Shown in pieces: positions 35,201 to 42,879 of a stretch of DNA of 64,000 nucleotides (position 1 is its first letter; each line of letters opens with the position of its first letter). Made by a program: the position numbers and the translations under genes. Location: positions 1-64,000 of the forward strand of contig JALHQH010000001.1 in NCBI GenBank assembly GCA_022842065.1. Reading direction: 5' to 3'. The DNA comes from Caldilineaceae bacterium (GTDB taxonomy: Bacteria > Chloroflexota > Anaerolineae > Caldilineales > Caldilineaceae). Below the pieces are notes generated by a model that did no database searches, was not told the origin of the DNA, and saw only the letters and a list, made by a program, of their open reading frames with translations.

Positions 35201-36612
35201 TTGAAGGTGACCGCCAGTTGAATGGTCAGCTCGTCAACCGCCAACTGGGTGATTGCCCGTTGGGTGCGCAGCCGACGAACAGCATCTTGTATCGCCATCA
35301 ATGCGCGACCTTGGGCATAGTCGGTCAGTTGGCGCACCGCCGGCGAATCGGGCAGCGCCAACGCCACTTTCTCTGCCAATCGGAAATCACCAATCGCCAT
35401 CAAATAGGGCGCAAACGCGGCGCTATCGGTCACAATTTTGGCAGTCGTATCATTGGCGATAGCGATGGTCGCCGAATTGGGATCGGGAGCCGGGATGGGC
35501 GGGGGCGGCAGGCAGATCAGCGTGTCGACGTTGGTGACCATGACAAAGGCCGGCAAGCCAGGCACCCACTGTTCTTCTGCGCCCTCACGGCCAATCAGAT
35601 ACCACTCATAGTCACCGGTTTCGCTGCAGACCCGAGCGAGAATCCGAAACTCGTCCCCCTGCAACCGGCGACCGTTGGCTGGATAGTCGAAGCTGGGGCC
35701 GGTGCGTGTGCTGAGAATTGCCAACAGCACTTCGCCTTGCACATTGATGGTGTTTGTGGTTGCTGAGGATGTACCATCAGAACCGGTACTTTCCGTAGCT
35801 GATGAGGTTGTCGACACTGCTTCCGATGTCGCGAGCACAGCGCCGGCAGAAACGGTTGGTAGCACCTGGGTTTCATCGAGTTGCTTTGTTTGACCAATCG
35901 GCAATTCATTGAGAAAGCGGCTGTTCTGCGGATTGATGGCGTCGGGACAACTGTTGCTAAAGAGCGCGGCTTGAAAAGAGAGCGATTCCTCGTTGGTGTT
36001 GTTGAGGGTGAAATGGAGACGACTCTCTGCCGCCAGATCTTCAACGGCAAAGGTAAAGAGGATCACGGCACTGCTTGGCGTCAGCTGGGTGTGCACATAA
36101 TCACCGGCAACCACCGCGCCGCTGCCGTCAACATTCAGCGTTAACGTTGCGTCACTAAATTGTTCCGTCAGCTCTGGGCGATAGATGGCACCCTGGACAA
36201 TGGCCGCACCTGGTTCGGTAATGGTCCAGATTTTCTCCGCAGCCGTTGCGTCACCGTGATATTGTGTACATTGTGTATCCAGTGGCTTTATCACAAGCGC
36301 AGCCTTGAGTGAGCCCAGATTATCGCGCGAAAAGATGGTGGGCATCCAACCCAACGTTGTTTCGTGACGCACCAACAACCAGGCCGCATCCCGATTCGCG
36401 CCAAGCACCTCAACCGCCGTGCCTGCTGGGGCGGGATTGGCGGCCAAGTAAGCCATGGGGTGCGCTGGGTCTGCAACAAGTCGCACCTCGGTTGCCAGTG
36501 TAATCTGCGGCAATTCGGGGTAGGGCAGCGACGCATCAATCGCCGTCACACAACCGGCAAAGAGTAGGCATACGAGAGAAAGAAGCGAGACAACAATCAG
36601 TCTTTGAACCAT
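32230..36612 (-). CDS. Modular surface lipoprotein with five 174-residue beta-helix repeats
   Basis: 1460 residues. Lipobox FAGC (Cys21) followed by the family signature VTAIDASLPY; SH3-like domain (about 40-110, LLVRHETTLGWMPTIFSRDN); shared beta domain (about 110-245); a Ser/Thr-rich linker; a second SH3-like domain (about 285-360); an IMS-like region (about 430-540; AIRYRNGRWIVQEI); then five tandem units of about 174 residues (522 bases) from about 590 to the end. Each unit has PGVVVKF, an FTS.(R/K)DD with a DTNGD acidic loop, PGDWT, S.D.NS and RYAG..R motifs: a right-handed parallel beta-helix pattern. The DTNGD loops could bind calcium. GGAGAAAG precedes the ATG. Probably a long adhesin or glycan-binding rod on the cell surface (inference). 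Confidence 0.82.
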   Translation of the reverse strand: MVQRLIVVSLLSLVCLLFAGCVTAIDASLPYPELPQITLATEVRLVADPAHPMAYLAANPAPAGTAVEVLGANRDAAWLLVRHETTLGWMPTIFSRDNLGSLKAALVIKPLDTQCTQYHGDATAAEKIWTITEPGAAIVQGAIYRPELTEQFSDATLTLNVDGSGAVVAGDYVHTQLTPSSAVILFTFAVEDLAAESRLHFTLNNTNEESLSFQAALFSNSCPDAINPQNSRFLNELPIGQTKQLDETQVLPTVSAGAVLATSEAVSTTSSATESTGSDGTSSATTNTINVQGEVLLAILSTRTGPSFDYPANGRRLQGDEFRILARVCSETGDYEWYLIGREGAEEQWVPGLPAFVMVTNVDTLICLPPPPIPAPDPNSATIAIANDTTAKIVTDSAAFAPYLMAIGDFRLAEKVALALPDSPAVRQLTDYAQGRALMAIQDAVRRLRTQRAITQLAVDELTIQLAVTFNDGTVSVLTQESQSQSTQRAVAVGNETIADEVYRGAVLYAIRYRNGRWIVQEIVRLGTSGTAEIVEAVARPESATAIDEAILARITTLLAAKDLHTIGSAPPATAIDPSAFVRPESNVIEGRIAVNTRLTAESSPYLIQGEVTVNNGISLLIEPGAIVKFNDDSYFNIDGVLIARGTPTEQIIFTSSKDDLAGGDTNGDGSGSAPAPGDWTMIRFRDTSNDVNSIVEYATIRYAGEYRGDGYGAIHLEAASPTIVNNLFEDNYSYVINSDVVSFPLVGGNRLARNGGNGLLIREGQLASNGVWRNVDIPYAIFRPITVREGATLSVDPGVVVKFGDDAYIDVYGAFKATGTVDDPVIFTSIKDDTVLGDTNGDEASTSPAPGDWTMIRFYDASNDANSLIDHAIIRYAGQHRNGNFGAIHLEAAAPTISNSTFTENFAYAISGDVHSYPTVNGNTLQRNGGNGYEVRPGNMSVGGIWRNTDIVYTIPGVVTLNEGTTLNVEPGVVVKFAKDAYIDIYGAFRALGTPETPITFTSFRDDNLLGDTNGDQGATTPTAGDWTMLRFRDSSNDANSTIEHAVIRYAGQNRNTPFGAVHLEAASPTIINNSFSDNWSFAVSADVNAYPTVSGNELTGNGGNGLEIRTGNLAVNGVWRNTDIPYVLLGPVTVNDGAMLTIDPGVVVKLNKDAYFEVNGAFRALGTADAPITFTSLRDDSVNGDTNGDQNSSIPSPGDWTYIGFNDSSNDTNSIVEHAVIRYAGLWRNEVYGAIHLESASPTLTNNTIEQSNGYAISGDANAFPTVSGNQLANNVGNALLIRAGRMTVGGTWANTDIPYTVLGELAINEGVLLTIDPGVTVKFGDDAYIDIYGAFKAIGSADAPITFTSLRDDTVGGDTNGDGASTAPTPGDWTYIGFKNSSNDVNSRIEYATIRYAGENRNRLYGAIHLEGASPTLVNNTIMESFAYGIWHDVNSEPVLEDNTFSNNREGDVVAAE

Positions 36613-36666
36613 AGGGCTTTCTCCATCACTTTCGGTGTAACAGGAACTCTATTTGTTTAATTATGT

Positions 36667-36695
36667 TGACAAATCTTGATAAAAGCTATATAAAT
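36667..36695 (+). promoter_or_regulatory. Near-consensus promoter of the MerR-PIN pair
   Basis: TTGACA (36667-36672), a 17-base spacer and TATAAA (36690-36695), 33 bases upstream of ATG 36729. Confidence 0.7.
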
Positions 36696-36728
36696 CTGTA
36701 TTAGATCGGTCTATTTCAGAAGGGGTAA

Positions 36729-37079
36729 ATGATGCAACAATCTGCTAACTACGTAACACTCAAGCAAGCGGCAAAACAGCTAGGTGTGCATGAACAGACG
36801 CTGCGTAGCTGGGAGCGTAAAGGCTTAATTCATTTGGCGCGGTTGCCCCAAAGTGGTTACCGTCGCGTCCCTGTAGCCGAAGTACAACGACTCCAAACAG
36901 CAATGCATACCCCAACATCGACAAATGTTCGTCTAGAACCCCCGCAACGGGAGGTCGCAGCAATCGAAAAAGCAACGGCATTAGCAGCGCAAGTGCGTGC
37001 CGAACTGGCTGATCTTGACGCAACCATCACCTTTGATGACTTCATGCAAGAACGCCGGGGGCGTACATGGTTGCCATAG
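36729..37079 (+). CDS. MerR-type HTH antitoxin
   Basis: 116 residues. An N-terminal MerR-like winged helix (YVTLKQAAKQLGVHEQTLRSWERKGLI, then YRRVPVAEV) and a C-terminal tail (about 75-116) with an acidic helix and FDDFMQERRG that probably wraps the toxin. The 3' end overlaps the PIN gene by 13 bases, the usual arrangement for an antitoxin. AAGGGG precedes the start, and a near-consensus promoter is 33 bases upstream. It should repress this promoter together with the toxin (family knowledge). It is encoded opposite to the flanking lipoprotein genes. Confidence 0.8.
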   Translation: MMQQSANYVTLKQAAKQLGVHEQTLRSWERKGLIHLARLPQSGYRRVPVAEVQRLQTAMHTPTSTNVRLEPPQREVAAIEKATALAAQVRAELADLDATITFDDFMQERRGRTWLP

Positions 37080-37522
37080 ATACGGATGTCTTATTATTGG
37101 CATTTGCCTTTCATCGTGATCAGCGCCAAGTGGCCAATACGGCTTTCCTCGCCGCCATCCAAACAGAAGACGCTGTGGTTGCGATCTATTCAGTGATGGA
37201 ATTGCTTGGTCAGCTTTCGTTCAATCTTTCCGCTGAACGCTTGACGCAATGGCCATCCTGGCTGCAAGATCGCTATGGATTAACAGTGGTTTACCCTGTA
37301 ACAGCGAACTTGACCGCCGAACCATTTTTTCAAGACGAATTCATTGACCGCCCTTTCCACCGTATGCACCGACTGCGCATGCCTTATTTGGATGGGTTGA
37401 TCCTCGATCTCATTGAACGGGTCAACAATGTTGAGACCTTTGTTACATGGAATGCGCGTCACTATCAGAACAAGACGCAGTTAAGCGTGGTCACGCCCGC
37501 TGCGTATTTGGAAAAATTGTAA
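37067..37522 (+). CDS. PIN-domain (VapC-like) toxin
   Basis: 151 residues, a single PIN domain. The first metal-binding acid is in VAIDTDVLLLAF, later ones are Glu in YSVMELLG and Asp residues in YLDGLILDL, followed by FVTWNARHY, which fits the TxD/N late motif. PIN toxins are Mg-dependent RNases that cut tRNA or rRNA. It overlaps the antitoxin gene by 13 bases and depends on its translation. No other gene follows before the hairpin cluster at 37534. Confidence 0.82.
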   Translation: MVAIDTDVLLLAFAFHRDQRQVANTAFLAAIQTEDAVVAIYSVMELLGQLSFNLSAERLTQWPSWLQDRYGLTVVYPVTANLTAEPFFQDEFIDRPFHRMHRLRMPYLDGLILDLIERVNNVETFVTWNARHYQNKTQLSVVTPAAYLEKL

Positions 37523-37533
37523 CCTTTCTCTTT

Positions 37534-37653
37534 CATTGCCGCCTGGCAATGAATTGCCGGCTGAGAGCACAAGTCGTCTGAAGACGACTCTCAAACCAAA
37601 TCAATCCACTTCAGTGGATTTCTGTTTTCAGCCTGAAATTGATTTCGAGGCTG
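37534..37653. repeat. Cluster of four hairpins (REP-like element)
   Basis: Four consecutive inverted repeats in 120 bases: 37534-37551 (cattgcc/ggcaatg), 37572-37589 (agtcgtct/agacgact), 37603-37620 (aatccact/agtggatt) and 37629-37653 (cagcct...aggctg with inner gaaat/atttc). It sits between convergent genes, so it may also end transcription. The regular hairpin array suggests a repetitive extragenic element or a structured RNA. Confidence 0.6.
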
Positions 37654-37657
37654 CGCA

Positions 37658-39667
37658 TCAATTAGCCGCATCCCCACAACCATCCGGTTGGCTACGGTCA
37701 ATTGTGACAAGCTCCTCTTTCGCTTCGTGCAAATCAACGGTAACTGGGAATTCCCAATAGCAAGCAGCATCCGTTGTGACACGGATGTGATAATCTCCCG
37801 GTGCCAGTTGAAAGGCCGCAGCACCGCGACGGTCAATCGCTTGGCCGGCACAGCGCAACATTTCATCCGCGACATCATCTAACGCGTCGGCACAGACGGC
37901 CACCGTCCACCCTGGATGGGCGTTGCTGCGCACAGCTTTGCCGGCTTCATCGAGCACACCGACCGCCAAGCGGCTGAATTGGACTTCGATTTCTGTGGTT
38001 TTCCCTGCTTCAACCGGGAAGATAATACCGCGGTATTGCGCTTTGTCGGACTCGTTGTAGCCCTCGTCGCTGTACCAGCCGGGGACAATAGGTTCCGTTT
38101 CAGTAACAGCATTAGAATTTGTTAGCAAATAGTAACCGGATGGCAATTCAGCACGAAAGGTTGAGCTATCGTCAACGAGCATGTTGGGCATGAATAAATC
38201 CAGACGGAGCCACTCTCCAGCCACATCTTGTTCCATTGTATATACGTTAACTACTGATCGGATGAGGGTTTTATCCTGACGGAGAAGGTTTAGAACAAGG
38301 TTGCCAATGGTTGTTGTCTCATCAGCTGCCGATTCTGAATGTAGCTGCATAAAAAGTATACCGTTGTCTGTTTTAATCACTTCGGGGGTTGGTGGTGCAC
38401 TTAATATTTGAATTTCGTTAAATTTAGTTATTCTAAATGCACCTAGCTCATAAACGCTGTCGACGACAATTCTGACGTTAGCTGTAGAGATAGGAACCAA
38501 GGCTCTGTATTGCCAAGCTTCTTCGTTTTCTAATGTAATTTGTTGGCTTGAGTCATCTGAAAAAATGAGTGTAAGTTCATGAGGTTGCCCCAGCCCCCCT
38601 CTGGGGCCAGAAGTGTAAATATGAATGCCGGCAACGGTAGTAGTAGTGGGCAATTGTAACTGTAACCAAGCGCCGATATCATCATCGAAGTTGGATGACC
38701 AATAAGTCACGATATTGTTGTCAACGGCAGAAGGAGCGTCACGGTTACTCATTACATAGCTGGAGGAGGCAGTTACTTCTAGAATTGGGATAGGTGCTCC
38801 ATAGGTTGCAATGTCAAGGGTTGGAAAAGGCGTTAACGTAGGTGTCAGCGTAGGTGTTCGAGCATCGGAACGGTGGACAATCTCAATGCTCGCGGGGGAC
38901 GGGGTTGCCGTCGGTTCCATGAGGGGCGGCGTAGTTATTTGACCGCTGACCCCTTTGGGCACACCGACGGACAATTGGCCGGTAAAGCGTTCCGTTTCAG
39001 CGCAGCTATCAGCAAAGTATGCTGCCTCGAAGACAACAGCCTCATTTGCCGTATTATCCAGTGTAAAGGAAACCTGGCTACCTTTTTGGAGACTGCGGAG
39101 GTTGTAGGTAAAGAGAACCAACGAAATGCTTGGTGTGAGTGCCGCGTGTACATAGTCGCCATCAATCGCCTCGCCGGCACCATCGATGGCGATATTCAGT
39201 GTGCTATCGGTGAATTGGGATTGCGTTGCCGGACGATAGATGGCACCGACCAGACGAACGGTGCCATCGACGGTGCTAGACCAAGGTTCATCCGGCGCAA
39301 AGGTGGCGTCGAGGTAGGTGGTACACTGGTCGACAGGTTGGGTGAAGGTGATCGCCGGTGTCAATGTGCTGATGTTGTCGCGCGAAAAGAAGGTGGGCAT
39401 CCAGCCGATCACGCGCTCATGCAAAACCAAAAGCCACGACATATCTTTGGTGGCACCCAACAGCGTCACCTGCGAACCGGCGGCAACCGGCGAGGCAGTG
39501 AGGTTGGCGTTCGGATGTGCCGGCGAGGCAACCAGTGGCACATCAGTGGCCAGGGTGAGTGATGGTAGATCCGCATGGGGTAGCGATGGATCGATTGCCG
39601 TGACGCAGCCGGCAATGCACAAGCAAATAAACCAGGCAACGGATACGAATGTAAGTTTAGGAAGCAT
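37658..39667 (-). CDS. Modular surface lipoprotein with discoidin-like (F5/8 C) domain
   Basis: About 669 residues. Lipobox IAGC (Cys21 from ATG 39667, which has GGAGAG upstream), signature VTAIDPSLPH, SH3-like domain (LLVLHERVIGWMPTFFSRDN), shared beta domain with three conserved Cys (one in QCTTYLDA, one in DSCAE), then a Thr/Pro linker and a discoidin-like domain (about 290-440: SSSYVMSNRDAPSAVDNN, YWSS, WLQLQLP, IHIYTSG, IRIT-like AFRITKFNEIQI). The last ~220 residues form more beta-rich domains (LRAELPSGYYLL, FQLAPGDYHIRV) resembling Ig-like or prealbumin-like folds. Discoidin domains usually bind glycans or lipids. Confidence 0.8.
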   Translation of the reverse strand: MLPKLTFVSVAWFICLCIAGCVTAIDPSLPHADLPSLTLATDVPLVASPAHPNANLTASPVAAGSQVTLLGATKDMSWLLVLHERVIGWMPTFFSRDNISTLTPAITFTQPVDQCTTYLDATFAPDEPWSSTVDGTVRLVGAIYRPATQSQFTDSTLNIAIDGAGEAIDGDYVHAALTPSISLVLFTYNLRSLQKGSQVSFTLDNTANEAVVFEAAYFADSCAETERFTGQLSVGVPKGVSGQITTPPLMEPTATPSPASIEIVHRSDARTPTLTPTLTPFPTLDIATYGAPIPILEVTASSSYVMSNRDAPSAVDNNIVTYWSSNFDDDIGAWLQLQLPTTTTVAGIHIYTSGPRGGLGQPHELTLIFSDDSSQQITLENEEAWQYRALVPISTANVRIVVDSVYELGAFRITKFNEIQILSAPPTPEVIKTDNGILFMQLHSESAADETTTIGNLVLNLLRQDKTLIRSVVNVYTMEQDVAGEWLRLDLFMPNMLVDDSSTFRAELPSGYYLLTNSNAVTETEPIVPGWYSDEGYNESDKAQYRGIIFPVEAGKTTEIEVQFSRLAVGVLDEAGKAVRSNAHPGWTVAVCADALDDVADEMLRCAGQAIDRRGAAAFQLAPGDYHIRVTTDAACYWEFPVTVDLHEAKEELVTIDRSQPDGCGDAAN

Positions 39668-39783
39668 TTTGGCTCTCTCCATCGGATTGGGTGACTTTGC
39701 ACCAGTGACTGTTCAGCTTCCATTCTGGGTACAACAGGGGTCTATCTATCGACGCAACCCATCCAACTATACTCCGCTCTGAA

Positions 39784-39826
39784 TCAGAACCAGAGTTTCT
39801 ATCCCCAACGGAAACTCTGGTTCTGA
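39784..39826 (-). terminator. Terminator-like hairpin after the LppX-like gene
   Basis: Perfect 16-base arms (39784-39799 and 39811-39826, tcagaaccagagtttc and its complement) with an 11-base loop, 114 bases downstream of the stop of the gene at 39940-40797. Confidence 0.6.
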
Positions 39827-39939
39827 TCGCAACCGCAGTATAACCTGCAGGAAAGTCAATTATGGATGAAGGCTAAGGACGGTTGGCGAGTCCTTCGCGG
39901 CGCTACGCCATCGAATCGCCAGTTACAGTAGCTATGTTA

Positions 39940-40797
39940 TCACTCTTCGACAACAAATTCGGGAGCAAAATCTGGTTCGATAATTCCTTGCTGCATAGCC
40001 AGAACACGAATGTATTGCGGCACGATGAGGCTGATATTGTTGACAGAAGTTAGCTCAAGCACTGCCTGGCCCTGTACGGTATTACCTTGCCCATTATCTG
40101 TTGCTTCAACCGTAATTTCCATTTTGGAGATATAGTTTGCTTGCTCATCAAACCAGTAGTCAACCATGATCGTTCCCAGTGTGATATCGTCACCGACAGG
40201 TCCACCAGTGAGCTGTGATATCAGCATACTGCCCATAAATGGGGGAATGTTGAGGTGATAGTGGACTGCATCTCTTCCGCCAATGACTTCAGTTTCACGG
40301 CAATCAGACAAGCTCACCAACTGAAGCTGCTGAAAGACTGCCATTAGAAAATTGTCGGCCTGCATAAACGCATCTTCTAAACTTCGTGATCCAGAAAATT
40401 CGTCCCTTCTTCGCACAGACCATTCTGTGTTACGCGAATTTAGTTCTGCTATCAAATTATCGTTGACAAAACCAGCAGTAAAATTCCCAGATGACTGATC
40501 ATTCTCAGATTGTTCCTTAGTTTCTATCTGGAAAAAGTAATTTGTTGTCCGAATATCGTCACCGACAGCAATTGCAAATTTCCCATTAACAGTCGTTTGG
40601 CCCCTAGCACTTTCGGTTATGCTGCCCTGAATCGTTCCAGCAAGCGAATCAAGCGTATTGAGCCAGGAAGAATATGTTCTGGTTGCTGCGCAAGCGGGGT
40701 TATCTCCCTCTGTGTCTTGTGCGTGAACTGTGACTACGTCGCCACCTAACCAGATCAGTCCGAATAGGAATACAACAACAAGATTGCGGATACGCAT
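39940..40797 (-). CDS. Exported LppX/LolA-like protein
   Basis: 285 residues. A signal peptide (about 1-27, ending VHAQ) without a lipobox Cys. The mature part alternates long strands and few helices: TIQGSITESARGQTTVNG, DNLIAELNSRNTEWSVRR, RDAVHYHLNIPP, DYWFDEQANYISKMEITV, the strand-turn series typical of half-barrel lipid carriers such as LppX, LprG and LolA. Two Cys (in NPACAATRT and LSDCRE) may form a disulfide. GGAGGT lies 5 bases before the ATG. If the fold is right it could carry a lipid across the wall, which would suit the PKS/sulfotransferase genes 10 kb away (inference). Confidence 0.55.
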   Translation of the reverse strand: MRIRNLVVVFLFGLIWLGGDVVTVHAQDTEGDNPACAATRTYSSWLNTLDSLAGTIQGSITESARGQTTVNGKFAIAVGDDIRTTNYFFQIETKEQSENDQSSGNFTAGFVNDNLIAELNSRNTEWSVRRRDEFSGSRSLEDAFMQADNFLMAVFQQLQLVSLSDCRETEVIGGRDAVHYHLNIPPFMGSMLISQLTGGPVGDDITLGTIMVDYWFDEQANYISKMEITVEATDNGQGNTVQGQAVLELTSVNNISLIVPQYIRVLAMQQGIIEPDFAPEFVVEE

Positions 40798-40930
40798 TTT
40801 AGACCTCCATGAAACTTAGTAGAAACTGTAATCAAAATTCACTTCCCAAAAATTCTTCAACTACAACCGACATCAAAACCAGCAGCCAAAAGAGGCAACT
40901 GGTGATAGGTTGACCTGCCATCTTCCCTCG

Positions 40931-42067
40931 TCAACTGCCAAACCAAGCCAACAGCTTTTCCCACCAACCCTGTATGTGAAACTGCACGATAGCCCCCACC
41001 GCTGTCCCCAGCAACCACCAACCCAGCGCACCCAGCAAGACCAATCGGCCGGTTTGGGGGCGATAGATGTCGTTGAGCAATGTTTGCAGATCCCGTTGAT
41101 TAGCAGGGAGCGGCAAGTATGTGTTCAGCCAGTAGCGCCAGCGATCGAGCGTATCGACACGCTGTGTGCGCCGTTGCGGGTGGAACATATCTAACGACGC
41201 CACAAAGAAAGAGTCACCACGCCGCAACGCAACAATGGCAACGGTAATCAACATTACCCCGGCCAGCGCCGCTAGCAACAAAAACCACGGTGACCACCCC
41301 CCAATTTGTACACGCAACCCCAGAGTCAACAGCAACCCGCCCAGCAAAAACGCACTGTCAAAGATAGCTGCCAACCAACGTGCGTCTGCCAACTGCGGCC
41401 GCCACCAGACAATCAGTTGGGGCGTGATTAATAGGTAAAGCAAACAGAGCGCAACGAGTCCCACGACAGTCGGTGAAAGCAGCTGATCGGCATGGAAGCC
41501 GGCCGCACCACCGCTGACAAACCACCAATAGATTCCCCCAATCAGCAGAATTGGCACACCAACAAAGAGGGTGAGTGCCATTGTCCCCAGTGCGCCCCGT
41601 GCCAGCCATTGCGCGCGGTCTCGGTTGCGGGTGAGGGCAACGCCCAACCGCAAGGCAGCAAAGAACACAAAGCCAACCAGCGCCCCGATCCCACAGAATC
41701 CTGCCACGAGTCGGTAGGGTTCGATGGCCACGCCTTGGCGCAACGCCAGTATCACCAACACCACCACTAACAACGTAGCCGGCAACAGACAGAACAAGAC
41801 TACAATCCAAATGAACGCCTCACTCCCACTGCGCTTCTTCTCCAGCATGGGTTCCTCGGGCAGTCGCCAGTCGATGTGCGGTGCGAGAAAGAAGGCAAGT
41901 CGAGACGAGATGTCGGGAACCTGCGCCAGGTCGGTTGGGCCGTGAAAGGGGCCATTGGCTTGACGATAAGTGACAATGGCCGCGGCGCGCCGCGTACTAA
42001 TGTCGTAGAGTGTGGCGATTTCGTCTGCCGATGCACTATTAATCTGAACACGCCGAGAAGTCATCAT
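40931..42067 (-). CDS. ComEA-like HhH domain fused to a multi-span membrane protein
   Basis: 378 residues. N-terminal helix-hairpin-helix of the ComEA type (about 6-65; INSASADEIATLYDISTRRAAAIVTYRQANGP split by LAQVPDIS) then at least seven hydrophobic spans (about 85-110, 118-140, 160-190, 203-222, 238-255, 265-285, 345-370) with a soluble stretch between the last two. ComEA HhH motifs bind DNA and are normally on an exported single-anchor protein. Here the HhH precedes the first span, so its side of the membrane is uncertain. No comEC or other competence gene is nearby. The gene is divergent from the second toxin-antitoxin pair. Confidence 0.7.
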   Translation of the reverse strand: MMTSRRVQINSASADEIATLYDISTRRAAAIVTYRQANGPFHGPTDLAQVPDISSRLAFFLAPHIDWRLPEEPMLEKKRSGSEAFIWIVVLFCLLPATLLVVVLVILALRQGVAIEPYRLVAGFCGIGALVGFVFFAALRLGVALTRNRDRAQWLARGALGTMALTLFVGVPILLIGGIYWWFVSGGAAGFHADQLLSPTVVGLVALCLLYLLITPQLIVWWRPQLADARWLAAIFDSAFLLGGLLLTLGLRVQIGGWSPWFLLLAALAGVMLITVAIVALRRGDSFFVASLDMFHPQRRTQRVDTLDRWRYWLNTYLPLPANQRDLQTLLNDIYRPQTGRLVLLGALGWWLLGTAVGAIVQFHIQGWWEKLLAWFGS

Positions 42068-42069
42068 AA

Positions 42070-42098
42070 TTGACAGAAATTAATTAAAGCCTTATACT
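42070..42098 (+). promoter_or_regulatory. Near-consensus promoter of the Phd/RelE-like pair
   Basis: TTGACA (42070-42075), a 17-base spacer and TATACT (42093-42098), 49 bases before ATG 42148. Confidence 0.7.
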
Positions 42099-42104
42099 AA
42101 AACC

Positions 42105-42131
42105 AGTAGAACCGGTAGAAACAACTAGAAC
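42105..42131 (+). promoter_or_regulatory. Three short direct repeats, probable antitoxin operator
   Basis: The motif TAGAA recurs at 42107, 42116 and 42126 (about one repeat per helical turn) between the promoter and the start codon, as expected for an autoregulating antitoxin. Confidence 0.45.
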
Positions 42132-42147
42132 AAAGGAAATTGACACG

Positions 42148-42495
42148 ATGTCCATTGTTACAGTTACAAGCGAAGATGCACGTCTACACTGGCGCGAAAC
42201 GATTGACGCCGCCTACGCCGAGAAAAAAAGCGTGGTGATCGAGCGGTATAACAAGCCTGTTGCTGTCTTGCTTAGCTATGAGCAGTGGCAGGCAACCGTA
42301 CAAAGCCTCCAACGGCTGAACGAACTCCAGTTGTTGCATGAAGTCCGGCAAGTCAAAACCAAGATCGCCAGCGGCGAAACTACGCTTACTTCACACGATG
42401 ACCTTAAACGCCTCATTTTAGAACAGCGCGCACAAAAGGCGAATACCCATGCTCCCACCCACACAACAGGCCCCCGCACCACTGTGGGCGATTGA
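42148..42495 (+). CDS. Phd/YefM-family antitoxin
   Basis: 115 residues. The N-terminal ~60 residues have the Phd/YefM fold (VTSEDARLHWRETIDAAYAEKKSVVIERYNKPVAVLLSYEQW), the DNA-binding and dimer part; the tail from about 65 is helical and charged and would wrap the toxin. AAAGGAAA lies about 9 bases upstream. It overlaps the toxin gene by 47 bases. Direct repeats and a strong promoter are directly upstream, in line with autoregulation. Confidence 0.83.
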   Translation: MSIVTVTSEDARLHWRETIDAAYAEKKSVVIERYNKPVAVLLSYEQWQATVQSLQRLNELQLLHEVRQVKTKIASGETTLTSHDDLKRLILEQRAQKANTHAPTHTTGPRTTVGD

Positions 42496-42733
42496 GTACG
42501 AAGAAGAAGCCAAATTCTACTTTCTGGACAATGACCCCTATAGTTTCCCTTTGCTGATTCGCATTGAGGAACTGCGCTATGAGCCGGACGGCCTTCCGCC
42601 GGAAGGCTGCACGCCATTGGCTGATGAACCAAACACGTACTGGTGGCAAGTACTCGATCATGATGTGCTCTATGAAAAGATCGAAGTCACAAACCCACCG
42701 ACATTGCGCATTCTGGTTGTCAAACCGTTGTAA
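42449..42733 (+). CDS. RelE/ParE-like toxin (probable)
   Basis: 94 residues. After a Pro-rich start, WAIEYEEEAKFYFLDNDPYSFPLLIRIEEL resembles the opening strand-helix of ParE/RelE toxins, and the end (WWQVLDHDVLYEKIEVTNPPTLRILVVKPL) the closing strands. Position right after a Phd-type antitoxin, with a 47-base overlap, supports the call. The overlap is unusually long, so a start further in (for example near the codon for Trp13) is possible. Confidence 0.65.
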   Translation: MLPPTQQAPAPLWAIEYEEEAKFYFLDNDPYSFPLLIRIEELRYEPDGLPPEGCTPLADEPNTYWWQVLDHDVLYEKIEVTNPPTLRILVVKPL

Positions 42734-42879
42734 CGGCTGATTATGTTTTGTATCATACTGAAGATATTGATCTGGAAGCCCTGCTGATTGGCGGTCCCAG
42801 TTGTGAAAGCGCCGCCTCGATCAGCCGTTGGTTGCAGACCCGGCACCAGAATGCTTTGGCCCCATTGTAGATTTTCCAC

